From Casimicrobium huifangae (lineage in GTDB: Bacteria > Pseudomonadota > Gammaproteobacteria > Burkholderiales > Casimicrobiaceae), in NCBI RefSeq assembly GCF_009746125.1, contig NZ_CP041352.1, positions 1,720,436-1,784,435 on the forward strand: a stretch of DNA of 64,000 nt, in the 5' to 3' direction. Shown piece after piece: positions 56,113 through 64,000 of this stretch; position 1 is the stretch's first letter; every line of letters begins with the position of its first letter. Made by a program: the position numbers and the translations under genes. The notes beneath the pieces are model-generated. The model was not told the origin of the DNA. It did no database searches and saw only the letters and a program-made list of their open reading frames with translations.

Positions 56113-57303
56113 ATGAATATTCTTATCGTGAGTGCCTTCTGGCCAACGCAGTCAAACAAAATTTCAGGAATGTTTGTTGTCCAGCAAGTGGCTGCCTTGG
56201 TGCAGCGCGGATGTCAAGTTACGGTCATTGTGGCGAAAACAATAGGAAAAAGTTATTCGTCTCACTGTTCTGTGATTGATCTTGGCTTGAATGTCGAATT
56301 TGTCAGATTGGTGGTGGTGCCACTTTTTAAGCTCCCTGACCAATTGTCCTTCTTGCCTAGGGCAATGTGGTTAAACAGCACTATTGCGGGCCTATTTATT
56401 TCTCGTGAAATCAGGCGGCTACTGATGGCTGGGATGAAGCCCTTCGCGGGCTGCGTAATCCATGGGGAAAGATATATGGGGCTCGCAGTGCCTATGTGGC
56501 GGCAATATATTAGGGGCGGCGTGGCCCTTGTCGTGCACGGTGTCGATCCATTTCTTGCGCAGGTCACCAATAGGCGCCAGGCAAGAGACCTAGTTAGGGA
56601 TGCTGGACATACATGTGATGCGGTGATTTTGGTGGGCAGCCCTCTGTTTGCACATGCCGTCTCGATGGGCCTGCCAACTGCCAAACTTCATGTTGTCGCA
56701 AATGGTACGGCCTTGCCGATTCAGCAAGAAGTGTCCGACTCACAACGCACACTCGGACAAGCGCGTCGGGTAGTGAGTGTTTCAAATCTAATTGAGTTGA
56801 AAGGCATTGACGACAATCTGCGCGCACTCGCGCAGATTACGAAGCGCCGGCCCGACCTGGCTTGGGAATATCGGGTTGTAGGCGATGGCAAAGAGCGCCT
56901 AAGGCTGGAATCTTTGGCCAGTCAGTTGTGCATCGCCGACAGGGTTCGTTTTCTGGGCCGTATACCCTACGGCGAGACCATGCGCGAAATCGCGGATGCA
57001 GACATCTTCGCCCTCCCGAGTTGGGGTGAAGCATTCGGCATCGTATACCTGGAAGCGATGGCGCGCATGAGACCTGTTATTGGCTGTCTCGCGAATGGTG
57101 CGGAGGACATCATCACGCACGACCGCGATGGTTTGTTGATCACGCCGCGCAGTGTGGCAGAGTTGTCAAATGCACTTGAGCGCTTGATCGAGAGCCCTGA
57201 ATTGAGTCAAAAACTGGGGCGCAACGCTCGCACTACGGCTGAAGCTTACAGCTGGGACCAAAACGTAAGTCGCATGCTGGATCTGCTGGGGTTAGATACC
57301 TGA
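56113..57303 (+). CDS. Glycosyltransferase family 4 protein
   Basis: This 396-residue GT-B glycosyltransferase has VSAFWPTQSNKISGMFVVQQ at the N-terminus. The donor side has VVSVSNLIELKGIDDNLRAL, FLGRIPYGETMREIADADIF and LPSWGEAFGIVYLEAMA (the E-x7-E motif). It begins 18 bases after the GT2 gene. The first half is AT-rich and the second half GC-rich, continuing the mosaic pattern. Confidence 0.92.
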   Translation: MNILIVSAFWPTQSNKISGMFVVQQVAALVQRGCQVTVIVAKTIGKSYSSHCSVIDLGLNVEFVRLVVVPLFKLPDQLSFLPRAMWLNSTIAGLFISREIRRLLMAGMKPFAGCVIHGERYMGLAVPMWRQYIRGGVALVVHGVDPFLAQVTNRRQARDLVRDAGHTCDAVILVGSPLFAHAVSMGLPTAKLHVVANGTALPIQQEVSDSQRTLGQARRVVSVSNLIELKGIDDNLRALAQITKRRPDLAWEYRVVGDGKERLRLESLASQLCIADRVRFLGRIPYGETMREIADADIFALPSWGEAFGIVYLEAMARMRPVIGCLANGAEDIITHDRDGLLITPRSVAELSNALERLIESPELSQKLGRNARTTAEAYSWDQNVSRMLDLLGLDT

Positions 57304-57312
57304 GAGCCGGCC

Positions 57313-58656
57313 ATGAAAATTCAAAAATCTCACGCTTTCTTGTTGGTTCCAAGCGTCGCAATGGTGATGCGATTAGCCTCTGAGCCCACGGCAAACATAA
57401 GTTATGTCTTGATAGCACTCTATGCGTTGGCGGGGCGCGAGCAGGCACTCCAGGCGTTGTTCCTTTCGTGGTTGTTCGTGACGTTGAATCCTGCTATTGC
57501 ACCTGGCGCTTCAGCGGAAGCGGTTGGGCGATTTGGAGTCCTGATAGCGGCTGCCGTTTCAGTAGTGGTCCGCAAACGCAGTGTTGCAGGAGAAAAAGAC
57601 GATCAAATGTTGGTTCTTGTTACCCTTTTGTTTGGCGGCTTGATCATCTTTCATTCGCTGCTATTCAGTTCAATGCCTGATGTGTCGCTGCTCAAGGCCA
57701 CCTCGTGGACTTTGGTGATGACCACCCTCATTGCCGGATGGTCTGGCTTGAATGACGCCGTGCGTGCCAAACTGAGCGCGCAATTGTTTTGGGGTCTCGC
57801 ACTGGTCATGCTGGTAAGCCTTGCACTTTTGCCATTCCCAGCAGGCTACTTTCGCAGTGGCGGGTTTATGGGTGTCCTTGGGCATTCCCAAGCCTTCGGC
57901 CTTACCATGGCCTTGCTCGGTGCGTGGGCGGCGCTGCAAGCCGTTGCCATGCCCAGACCTACCTGGGCACTGATTTCGATGATGCCAGCCTGCATGGCCT
58001 TGATCCTCATGTCTGGCACACGCACTGCGGCACTCGCCTTGCTTATGGGTGTGGCTGCTGCCTTGTTTTTGGGCCCCTTGCTTTCAGGCGGACCCAGTAA
58101 GCAGTTGCTGCCAGGGTTGCGCAGTCGCCGGTTTCAGTTCGCCATTTTTCTGGCGTTCGCTGGCATGGTGGTGGCATGGCCCAAGCTTGTTGATGAGTCA
58201 AAAACTTTCATTGCTAAGACCGCTGACGCTGAGAACATCGGGCAGGCGTATCAGATGTCGCGCGGCGGACTGATTGACGCGATGTGGCTGAACATCGAAA
58301 ACGATCCTTGGCAGGGCATCGGTTTCGGTATTGGCTCTATACCGGAGGTAATGGAGGTCATCCGCGATCCTATCTTTGATTTACCCGTCAGTGCGCCTGT
58401 TGAAAAAGGCGTTCTGCCCATCACCGTACTGGAGGAGTTGGGCGTATTTGGCCTCGTGCTTTTCGTGGCGTGGCTCTGGGTCATCATGTTGAGATGTGCG
58501 CGTCGGGGGGGGGCGGCACTGGCGGTGTTTCTCGTGGTCGTGTTGTTGAATATGGGCGAAGCCATCCTCTTTTCGGCGGGTGGCATGGGGATGCTCGCAA
58601 TGATATTGATGGCCTGGGCAGCTACCGGCGCACCCGTGAAAAGAAGCCGTGCATGA
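57313..58656 (+). CDS. O-antigen polymerase/ligase family protein (Wzy-like), second copy
   Basis: This 447-residue membrane protein has about 10-11 helices and the Wzy_C-type loop: SGTRTAALALLMGVAAAL, then MSRGGLIDAMWLNIENDP and WQGIGFGIGSIPEVM. It should polymerise the flipped units. It differs in sequence from the other Wzy-like protein at 34570. It lies 9 bases after the GT4 gene, and its stop overlaps the next start (ATGA). Confidence 0.86.
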   Translation: MKIQKSHAFLLVPSVAMVMRLASEPTANISYVLIALYALAGREQALQALFLSWLFVTLNPAIAPGASAEAVGRFGVLIAAAVSVVVRKRSVAGEKDDQMLVLVTLLFGGLIIFHSLLFSSMPDVSLLKATSWTLVMTTLIAGWSGLNDAVRAKLSAQLFWGLALVMLVSLALLPFPAGYFRSGGFMGVLGHSQAFGLTMALLGAWAALQAVAMPRPTWALISMMPACMALILMSGTRTAALALLMGVAAALFLGPLLSGGPSKQLLPGLRSRRFQFAIFLAFAGMVVAWPKLVDESKTFIAKTADAENIGQAYQMSRGGLIDAMWLNIENDPWQGIGFGIGSIPEVMEVIRDPIFDLPVSAPVEKGVLPITVLEELGVFGLVLFVAWLWVIMLRCARRGGAALAVFLVVVLLNMGEAILFSAGGMGMLAMILMAWAATGAPVKRSRA

Positions 58657-59822
58657 GCATTGCCCCACCTCGCCGCATCTGGCTATGGCAAAACATCTTC
58701 AGCCCCCACATGGCTGGCTTGGCTGTGGCGCTGGCGCGGCGCGGCTGTGAGGTCACCTATGTGGCCGAGCAGGCATTGACGGCTGATCGCGCTCAGCAAG
58801 GATGGTTGCCGCCGTCACTAGAGGGCGTGACCCTGAAGCTGATGCGTTCGGCGGCCGCCGTGGACGAACTGGTCGCGTCGGCGCCACCGGACGGCATTCA
58901 CATTTGCTCGGGCATTCGCAGCAACGGCATGGTGGCTGTGGCACAGCGCGCACTGGGGCAGCGCCGCCTGTGCCAATGGGTGGTGATGGAAACCGTGGAC
59001 GATGTCGGCTGGCGCGGGGTGTTGAAGCGGCTTGCGTACAGGCGGCTGTTCATGCAAAAGCGTCAGCAGGTGCAGGGCGTATTGGCCATCGGCCACCGCA
59101 CGCCGGGTTGGGTGGCTGCGCGTGGTGTGCCGCCAGACCGCGTTTACCCATTTGCCTATTTCTTGCCCGGCCCAGACTTGTCTCTGCCGCGTGGCGTGCG
59201 CGAGGCGGGCCCTTTCCGGTTTGTTTTCGCCGGCCAGTTGATCCCACGTAAGCGTGTTGACTGGCTGATCAACGCGCTTGCTGCCTTGCCTGACCCGGCC
59301 GCCGAGTTGTGGATCGTGGGCGGTGGCCCGGACGAGCCGGCTTTGCGGGCATTGGTGGACCGCGGACTGGGCGACCGGGTGCGATGGCTGGGCCAGATGC
59401 CATTGCCTGACGTGCCTGATGTTTTAGCGCAGGCCGATTGCCTGGTGTTGCCCAGCGTGCATGACGGGTGGGGGGCGGTGGTGTCTGAGGCATTGATGGT
59501 TGGCACCCCGGTGATTTGCAGTGACGCGTGCGGTGCCGCGGGTGTGGTGTGGGCAGGTGGTGCCGGCGGCGTGTTTCCCGCCGCTGATCGCGCATTGTTG
59601 GCCCTCTTGCTTGAACAGGCCTTGGCCGGGGGGCCGGTAACAACGGCAGCAAGGCTGTCGCTCGCGGGCTGGGCTGAATGTTTGTGCGGGCAAGCCGGCG
59701 CTGACTATTTGTTGCGGATTCTGGATCATGCCGATGGACGCCCATCCAGCGCATCCCGCCCTTTGCCACCATGGTCCCAGGTTTCGACTGCGCCGTGCGC
59801 AGAAGCCCGCACAGATGAGTGA
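58653..59822 (+). CDS. Glycosyltransferase family 4 protein
   Basis: This 389-residue GT-B glycosyltransferase starts MSIAPPRRIWLWQNIFSPHM. The donor domain has FVFAGQLIPRKRVDWLINAL, ELWIVGGGPDEPAL, WLGQMPLPDVPDVLAQADCL and LPSVHDGWGAVVSEALMVG. Homologues often carry out a capping or branching step in Comamonadaceae-like exopolysaccharide loci. The start is in the ATGA overlap with the polymerase gene; the frame open from 58470 is antisense to nothing and not used. Confidence 0.9.
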   Translation: MSIAPPRRIWLWQNIFSPHMAGLAVALARRGCEVTYVAEQALTADRAQQGWLPPSLEGVTLKLMRSAAAVDELVASAPPDGIHICSGIRSNGMVAVAQRALGQRRLCQWVVMETVDDVGWRGVLKRLAYRRLFMQKRQQVQGVLAIGHRTPGWVAARGVPPDRVYPFAYFLPGPDLSLPRGVREAGPFRFVFAGQLIPRKRVDWLINALAALPDPAAELWIVGGGPDEPALRALVDRGLGDRVRWLGQMPLPDVPDVLAQADCLVLPSVHDGWGAVVSEALMVGTPVICSDACGAAGVVWAGGAGGVFPAADRALLALLLEQALAGGPVTTAARLSLAGWAECLCGQAGADYLLRILDHADGRPSSASRPLPPWSQVSTAPCAEARTDE

Positions 59823-60981
59823 AGTTACTGTTCTACAGGCCATCGCCGACCTATACCCCTGGTCTGGCGGTATCGCTCGCGTCGTGGTTGACAGCGCCGA
59901 TGCACTGGCCCGACAGCGCGATCTATCTGTCACCTTGATGACTCAGGCTGTTGCGGGCTCAGAGATTCTTGTGTCGAGTTGCCCGCAGGTCGAACTCGTC
60001 GTTGCTGAATCTGCATCGCGTGCTGCGTTGGCCTTTGGATTGCCCTTTCGGCGCGAACTGGTGCGGCTCTGCCGCACGGCCCGCCCCTCGCTCATTCACA
60101 ACCATGGTTTATGGGTTCCGCTGAATCACTGGGCCGGCAGCATGGGGCGCCGCATTGGCATCCCAGTGATCGTGCAACCCCATGGCATGCTGGAGCCCTG
60201 GGCCCTGAATCACAAAGCGTGGAAGAAGAAGCTGGCAATGGCTCTGTTCCAGCGGCGGGATCTTGAGTTTGCCAGCCTGTTGGTGGCAACGTCCAGTGTC
60301 GAATATGAAAACATCCGTAAGTTGGGCCTGCGGCAACCGGTGGCCATCATCCCGAACGGAGTAGATCTGCCGACTGAGGCATTCCAGAAGACTGTGTTGT
60401 TGCAAGATCGCCAGCGGGTGGCCTTGTTCCTCTCTCGCGTTCACCCGGTCAAGGGGTTGTTCAACTTGGTGCAGGCCTGGGCGCGGTTGGCTCCCGTGGG
60501 CTGGCGCCTTTGCATCGCAGGCCCGGATGAGGCAGGTCATTTGAAAGAGATCATGTCGCTGGTCCACCAGTTGGGTATGCAAGATTCAATCGAGTATGTT
60601 GGGCCTGTCCTTGGCGCTGCCAAATCGGCACTCTACAACGCAGCCGACGTGTTTGTGCTGCCCACGTTTACGGAGAACTTTGGCGTGGTAATCGCCGAGG
60701 CACTGGCCCACGGGCTTCCCGTGATCACCACGCGAGGTGCGCCTTGGGCTGATCTGGAAAAGTTTCGCTGCGGCTGGTGGGTTGGTATGGGTGTTGACCC
60801 GTTGGTGCATGCACTGCGCGAGGCCATGGCTCTTGGTGATGACCAGCGCTCGGCGATAGGCGCGCGTGGGCGGGAATATGTGCGTCGCTACGATTGGGAT
60901 GACATCGCCCTGCAGACGATCAACGTCTATCGCTGGGTGTTGGGGCAGGGGCCGGCGCCTGAGTGCGTGAGAATGAGTTGA
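59815..60981 (+). CDS. Glycosyltransferase family 4 protein
   Basis: This 388-residue GT-B glycosyltransferase has VLQAIADLYPWSGGIARVVV, IVQPHGMLEPWALNHKAWKK, and the donor motif LPTFTENFGVVIAEALAHGL. The HGML segment is shared with WcaC/WbnE-like enzymes. It overlaps the previous gene by 8 bases, and the start at 59815 (MSEVTVLQ) is the family-like one. Confidence 0.91.
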   Translation: MSEVTVLQAIADLYPWSGGIARVVVDSADALARQRDLSVTLMTQAVAGSEILVSSCPQVELVVAESASRAALAFGLPFRRELVRLCRTARPSLIHNHGLWVPLNHWAGSMGRRIGIPVIVQPHGMLEPWALNHKAWKKKLAMALFQRRDLEFASLLVATSSVEYENIRKLGLRQPVAIIPNGVDLPTEAFQKTVLLQDRQRVALFLSRVHPVKGLFNLVQAWARLAPVGWRLCIAGPDEAGHLKEIMSLVHQLGMQDSIEYVGPVLGAAKSALYNAADVFVLPTFTENFGVVIAEALAHGLPVITTRGAPWADLEKFRCGWWVGMGVDPLVHALREAMALGDDQRSAIGARGREYVRRYDWDDIALQTINVYRWVLGQGPAPECVRMS

Positions 60982-61011
60982 TGGCGATGCTTGCGGAAAC
61001 AGGATCAAATC

Positions 61012-61572
61012 ATGCGGCTAGACACTTTCAACAATACCGGCTTTGACCGCGGCGCTTCCAAAGGCAAGGAACTGCTCTGGTTGCTGTGCTGCTGGCTGCC
61101 GCTTTCAAGCGGGTTGCCTGGCGCTGGATGGCGCGCATCGCTGCTTAGATTGTTTGGCGCGCGTATCGGGCAAGGTGCAATTATCAAGCCCGGTGTACGT
61201 GTGAAGTTTCCCTGGCGTTTGACCGTCGGCGACCATTGCTGGATTGGCGAAGATGTATGGATTGATAATCTGGCGGAGGTCAGTTTCGGCAATCATGTCT
61301 GTGTGTCGCAGGGCGCGTACTTCTGCGCGGGCAGCCATGACTGGGGTAAACAATCATTTGATTTGATCGTCAAGCCGATCAATGTTGGACCACACGCTTG
61401 GATAGCAGCCAAAACCATCGTGGCGCCGGGGGTTTGTGTTGGTGAAGGCGCTGTACTCGGTCTAGGAAGCGTCGCGACGCAGGCTCTTGAGCCTTGGACA
61501 ATCTACGCTGGCAATCCCGCTGTGCCAGTGAAGCCGCGACGGTTTGATGAGAAAAATATTGAATTCGAATGA
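61012..61572 (+). CDS. Hexapeptide acetyltransferase, WcaF type
   Basis: This 186-residue left-handed beta-helix acetyltransferase has WcaF/colanic-type N-terminal sequence (GFDRGASKGKELLWLLCCWL) and hexapeptide turns such as IGQGAIIKPGVRVKFPWRL, ISFG-like segments and GVCVGEGAVLGLGSVAT. The catalytic histidine is likely in AGSHDWGKQSFDL. It acetylates a sugar of the repeat unit. AGGATC lies 6 bases before the ATG. Its 3' end overlaps the next gene by 29 bases. Confidence 0.9.
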   Translation: MRLDTFNNTGFDRGASKGKELLWLLCCWLPLSSGLPGAGWRASLLRLFGARIGQGAIIKPGVRVKFPWRLTVGDHCWIGEDVWIDNLAEVSFGNHVCVSQGAYFCAGSHDWGKQSFDLIVKPINVGPHAWIAAKTIVAPGVCVGEGAVLGLGSVATQALEPWTIYAGNPAVPVKPRRFDEKNIEFE

Positions 61573-62191
61573 TATTTCCGGCTACCGTTGGACCAACGCC
61601 GCGTTGACGCCAAGCCATGATTACCTGCTGCCTGTGTTACTAGGTGCGATGGCGGGCATGCGGGCTAAAGGCGCTGGGGGTCGAGTGTTTGAACTGGGTT
61701 GCGGCAACGGCAGCGTGGCCAGCGTGTTGGCGCAACAGGGGTGGGACGTGACCGGTGTGGATCCTTCGACCGAAGGCATCGCCCAGGCCAATGCACAGTG
61801 GCCCCAGCTCAAGCTATATGAAGGCTCTGCCTATGACGACCTGGCGGCGCGATATGGCCGCTTCCCGGTGGTGACCAGTTTGGAGGTCGTGGAGCATGTT
61901 TATGCTCCGCGCCACTATGCCGCCACGCTGTTTTCTTTGTTGGTGCCAGGTGGCACGGCGATCGTCTCCACGCCCTACCACGGCTATTGGAAGAACCTGG
62001 CCATGGCGCTGACCGGCCAGCTGGACGCACACTTCACAGCGCTGTGGGACCATGGTCATATCAAGTTTTGGTCGGTCAAGACGCTGGGTGAACTGCTGCA
62101 CGAGGCGGGATTTATAGACATCCGCTTCGAACGGGTGGGGCGCGTACCGGCGCTGGCCAAGTCCATGATTGCCGTTGCGCGTAAACCATGA
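61544..62191 (+). CDS. SAM-dependent methyltransferase
   Basis: This 215-residue class I methyltransferase has motif I RVFELGCGNGSVASVLAQQG, the acidic VTGVDPSTEGIAQAN and VTSLEVVEHVYAPRHYA, followed by LLVPGGTAIVSTPYHGYW. It resembles the UbiG-like methyltransferases found in exopolysaccharide loci and probably caps the glycan by methylation. It overlaps the acetyltransferase gene by 29 bases; another start might remove that overlap. It overlaps the next gene by ATGA. Confidence 0.88.
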   Translation: MMRKILNSNDISGYRWTNAALTPSHDYLLPVLLGAMAGMRAKGAGGRVFELGCGNGSVASVLAQQGWDVTGVDPSTEGIAQANAQWPQLKLYEGSAYDDLAARYGRFPVVTSLEVVEHVYAPRHYAATLFSLLVPGGTAIVSTPYHGYWKNLAMALTGQLDAHFTALWDHGHIKFWSVKTLGELLHEAGFIDIRFERVGRVPALAKSMIAVARKP

Positions 62192-63096
62192 AGCTTGTTG
62201 CCATAATCCTGACGCTCAACGAAGAACTGCACCTTGCCCGTTGCATTGCCAGTCTGTATGGCATTCCCAGTGAAATTGTGGTGCTGGACTGTTTTTCGAC
62301 CGACTCCACGCTGGATATTGCACGCAACCTTGGCGCGCGAGTCATTCAGCGCGATTGGGTGAACCACGCGACGCAATTCAACCTGGCACTGTCGCAGCTC
62401 GACCCGGGCACTGACTGGGTGATGCGCATCGATGCGGATGAAGTGCTGACGCCTGAGCTGGCCACCGAGATCAAGGCGCGCCTGCCGGGCATCGGCCCGG
62501 AGGTGGATGGCGTTTATTTCAGCCGCCGCATGACGTTTCAGGGCCGGCTGCTGCGTCACGGGGGGGTATTCCCGGTGCGGGTGCTGCGCCTGTTTCGGCA
62601 CGGGCGCGGGCAGTGTGAAAACCGCTGGATGGACGAGCACATCAAGGTGGCCGGCCCCACTGTGGATTTCAAAGGCGAGCTGATTGACGACAACCTCAAT
62701 TCGCTGACCTGGTGGACCGACAAGCACAACAAATACGCCAGCCGCGAGGCGGTGGATTTGCTCAACCTGCAATACCACTTCATGCCGCGCGACACGGTGG
62801 CCAGCCTGCGCGGCGGCGCGCAGGCCGGCGTCAAGCGCTGGCTGAAGGAGGAGGTCTACGCCCGGTTGCCGGGCGGATTGCGCGCCTTTGCCTACTTTTT
62901 CTACCGCTATGTGATCCGGCTGGGTTTTCTGGATGGGCAGGCCGGCACGGCGTTTCACTTTCTGCAGGGCTTCTGGTATCGCTACCTGGTGGATGCCAAG
63001 GTGGCGGAGGTCAAGCGATACATGCAGCGGCAAGGCGTGGACGTGGTGGTCGCAATCCGCGCCGTGCTGGGGATAGAGGTGGAGAAATCGAAATGA
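62188..63096 (+). CDS. Glycosyltransferase family 2 protein
   Basis: This 302-residue GT-A enzyme opens KLVAIILTLNEELHLARCIA, with WVMRIDADEVLTPEL (D-x-D), and GRGQCENRWMDEHIKVAGPT. It resembles the LPS/EPS glycosyltransferases with a membrane-associated C-terminus (AYFFYRYVIRLGF). It is coupled by 4-base overlaps to both neighbours. Confidence 0.91.
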   Translation: MKLVAIILTLNEELHLARCIASLYGIPSEIVVLDCFSTDSTLDIARNLGARVIQRDWVNHATQFNLALSQLDPGTDWVMRIDADEVLTPELATEIKARLPGIGPEVDGVYFSRRMTFQGRLLRHGGVFPVRVLRLFRHGRGQCENRWMDEHIKVAGPTVDFKGELIDDNLNSLTWWTDKHNKYASREAVDLLNLQYHFMPRDTVASLRGGAQAGVKRWLKEEVYARLPGGLRAFAYFFYRYVIRLGFLDGQAGTAFHFLQGFWYRYLVDAKVAEVKRYMQRQGVDVVVAIRAVLGIEVEKSK

Positions 63097-64000
63097 TGGC
63101 TTATTCGGGTGACCGTGACAACACTGTGGCAGGCGCGGCGGCTGGCATCGGCGCCCGTGTGCTGGTGACGGGTGGTGCCGGCTACATCGGCAGCCACACG
63201 TGCAAGGCGCTGCACTTGGCGGGGTATGTGCCGGTAGTGCTCGATAGCTTGGTCGCGGGGCACCGCGAGTTTGTACGGTGGGGGCCTCTGGTAGGAGCCG
63301 ACATTCGGGACACAGGCGAGGTGGTGGCTGCCATCAAGCGTCACGGCGTGACCAGCGTGGTTCACTTTGCATCGCTGATCGCTGTGGGTGAGTCGGTTAG
63401 TGATCCTGCTCTTTACTACGACGTTAATGTCGCCGGCACCCTATCGCTGTTGCGCGCTATGCGACAAACGGGCGTGCAGCGAATCGTGTTTTCGAGCTCG
63501 GCAGCGGTTTATGGGATGCCGCAAGCCGCCGCGCTCAACGAGGCGCATGTGCTCAACCCGGTGAACCCGTATGGATGGTCTAAATACATGGCGGAGCGCA
63601 TGCTGCAGGATCACGCGGGCGCCTACGGCCTGCGCTACTTGGCCCTGCGCTATTTCAATGCCTGCGGCGCCGATGCGGCGGCTGAACTGGGCGAATGCCA
63701 CTCACCCGAGACGCATCTCATACCGCTGGCAATTGCGGCCACCCATCCCGGTGGCAAGCCGCTGCAGGTGTTCGGCCGCGACTACGACACGCCGGACGGT
63801 ACCTGTGTACGCGATTATGTGCACGTGTCCGATCTGGCGGCGGCGCATGTTGCGGCACTGCGCATGCTGGACCAAGGGCATGGCAATCAGGCGTGGAACG
63901 TCGGCACAGGTCGCGGACACAGTGTGCTTGAGATCATCGCTGCGATCGAGGCTGCGACCGGCCGACCGGTGCGGGCTGAGTACGCCGGGCGACGGCCTGG
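63093..64000 (+). CDS. galE: UDP-glucose 4-epimerase, 3' end outside window
   Basis: The 302 codons present encode an NAD-dependent UDP-hexose 4-epimerase. NAD motif VLVTGGAGYIGSHTC, FSSSAAVYG and catalytic NPYGWSKYMAE (Tyr-x-x-x-Lys) are present, followed by RYFNACGADAAAELGE and DGTCVRDYVHVSDL. It makes UDP-galactose for the cluster. The ATG overlaps the GT2 stop; the N-terminus has about 25 extra residues before the NAD motif. The window cuts off roughly the last 40 codons. Confidence 0.93.
   Translation, partial: MMAYSGDRDNTVAGAAAGIGARVLVTGGAGYIGSHTCKALHLAGYVPVVLDSLVAGHREFVRWGPLVGADIRDTGEVVAAIKRHGVTSVVHFASLIAVGESVSDPALYYDVNVAGTLSLLRAMRQTGVQRIVFSSSAAVYGMPQAAALNEAHVLNPVNPYGWSKYMAERMLQDHAGAYGLRYLALRYFNACGADAAAELGECHSPETHLIPLAIAATHPGGKPLQVFGRDYDTPDGTCVRDYVHVSDLAAAHVAALRMLDQGHGNQAWNVGTGRGHSVLEIIAAIEAATGRPVRAEYAGRRP

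Overview
The window is high-GC, gene-dense DNA that looks betaproteobacterial (Burkholderiales-like). The family types support this: MaeB-type malic enzyme, the SuhB/TrmJ divergent pair, the DUF2339/DUF3999 and DUF6152/DUF6644 pairs, and an H-NS protein with the short beta-type C-terminal DNA-binding motif. No rRNA, tRNA, CRISPR array, transposase or phage structural gene was seen. The genus cannot be fixed from the sequence alone.

Region 1 (1-25.9 kb) is mostly ordinary chromosome. It starts with a cut-off HEPN-like ORF behind a HI1419/HI1420-type toxin-antitoxin pair. Metabolic genes follow: aspartate racemase family, FAH family, methylmalonate-semialdehyde dehydrogenase, malic enzyme, MBL hydrolase and threonine dehydratase. 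Then come a hemerythrin, two large envelope proteins (DUF2339/DUF3999), mfd, a periplasmic iron-binding protein behind Fur-like boxes, and mutS. Intergenic spaces carry a dispersed repeat of about 60 bp (three copies in the window) and two long inverted repeats.

Region 2 (26.4-32.5 kb, minus strand) is the most interesting part: a compact seven-gene operon that looks like a lasso-peptide-type RiPP cluster. In transcription order it encodes an Fe(II)/2-oxoglutarate oxygenase, a B2 transglutaminase-like leader peptidase, an asparagine-synthetase-like macrolactam cyclase lacking the glutaminase cysteine, a 56-residue precursor, a PRMT-like methyltransferase with a C-terminal PqqD-like domain, an HprK-like kinase and a free PqqD/RRE protein. 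The precursor has a lasso-type leader and a candidate core with Gly1 and Asp9. It is followed, after one in-frame amber codon, by 77 open codons encoding a peptidase-S74-like (endosialidase chaperone) domain with no start codon of its own. The parent gene was probably a leader-core-S74 fusion, now split by a stop or expressed by readthrough. An ABC exporter (43.4 kb) and an NTP_transf_5 nucleotidyltransferase (45.5 kb), both common partners of kinase-bearing lasso clusters, lie about 11-13 kb away on the far side of an exopolysaccharide block.

Region 3 (32.8-47.1 kb) holds suhB and trmJ, then a minus-strand Wzx/Wzy-type exopolysaccharide control block: PHP-type phosphatase, Wza exporter, Wzc tyrosine kinase, a membrane J-domain protein, two envelope proteins and a Wzy/ligase. 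The ABC transporter, nucleotidyltransferase and an H-NS gene follow.

Region 4 (47.6-64 kb, plus strand) is a polysaccharide assembly island: UDP-xylose synthase, a 3'-damaged asnB, Wzx flippase, methyltransferases, seven glycosyltransferases, a pyruvyltransferase-like protein, a second Wzy/ligase, a WcaF-type acetyltransferase and galE (cut by the window end). Base composition changes sharply several times between 49 and 57 kb, including inside the flippase gene, which indicates mosaic assembly by transfer.
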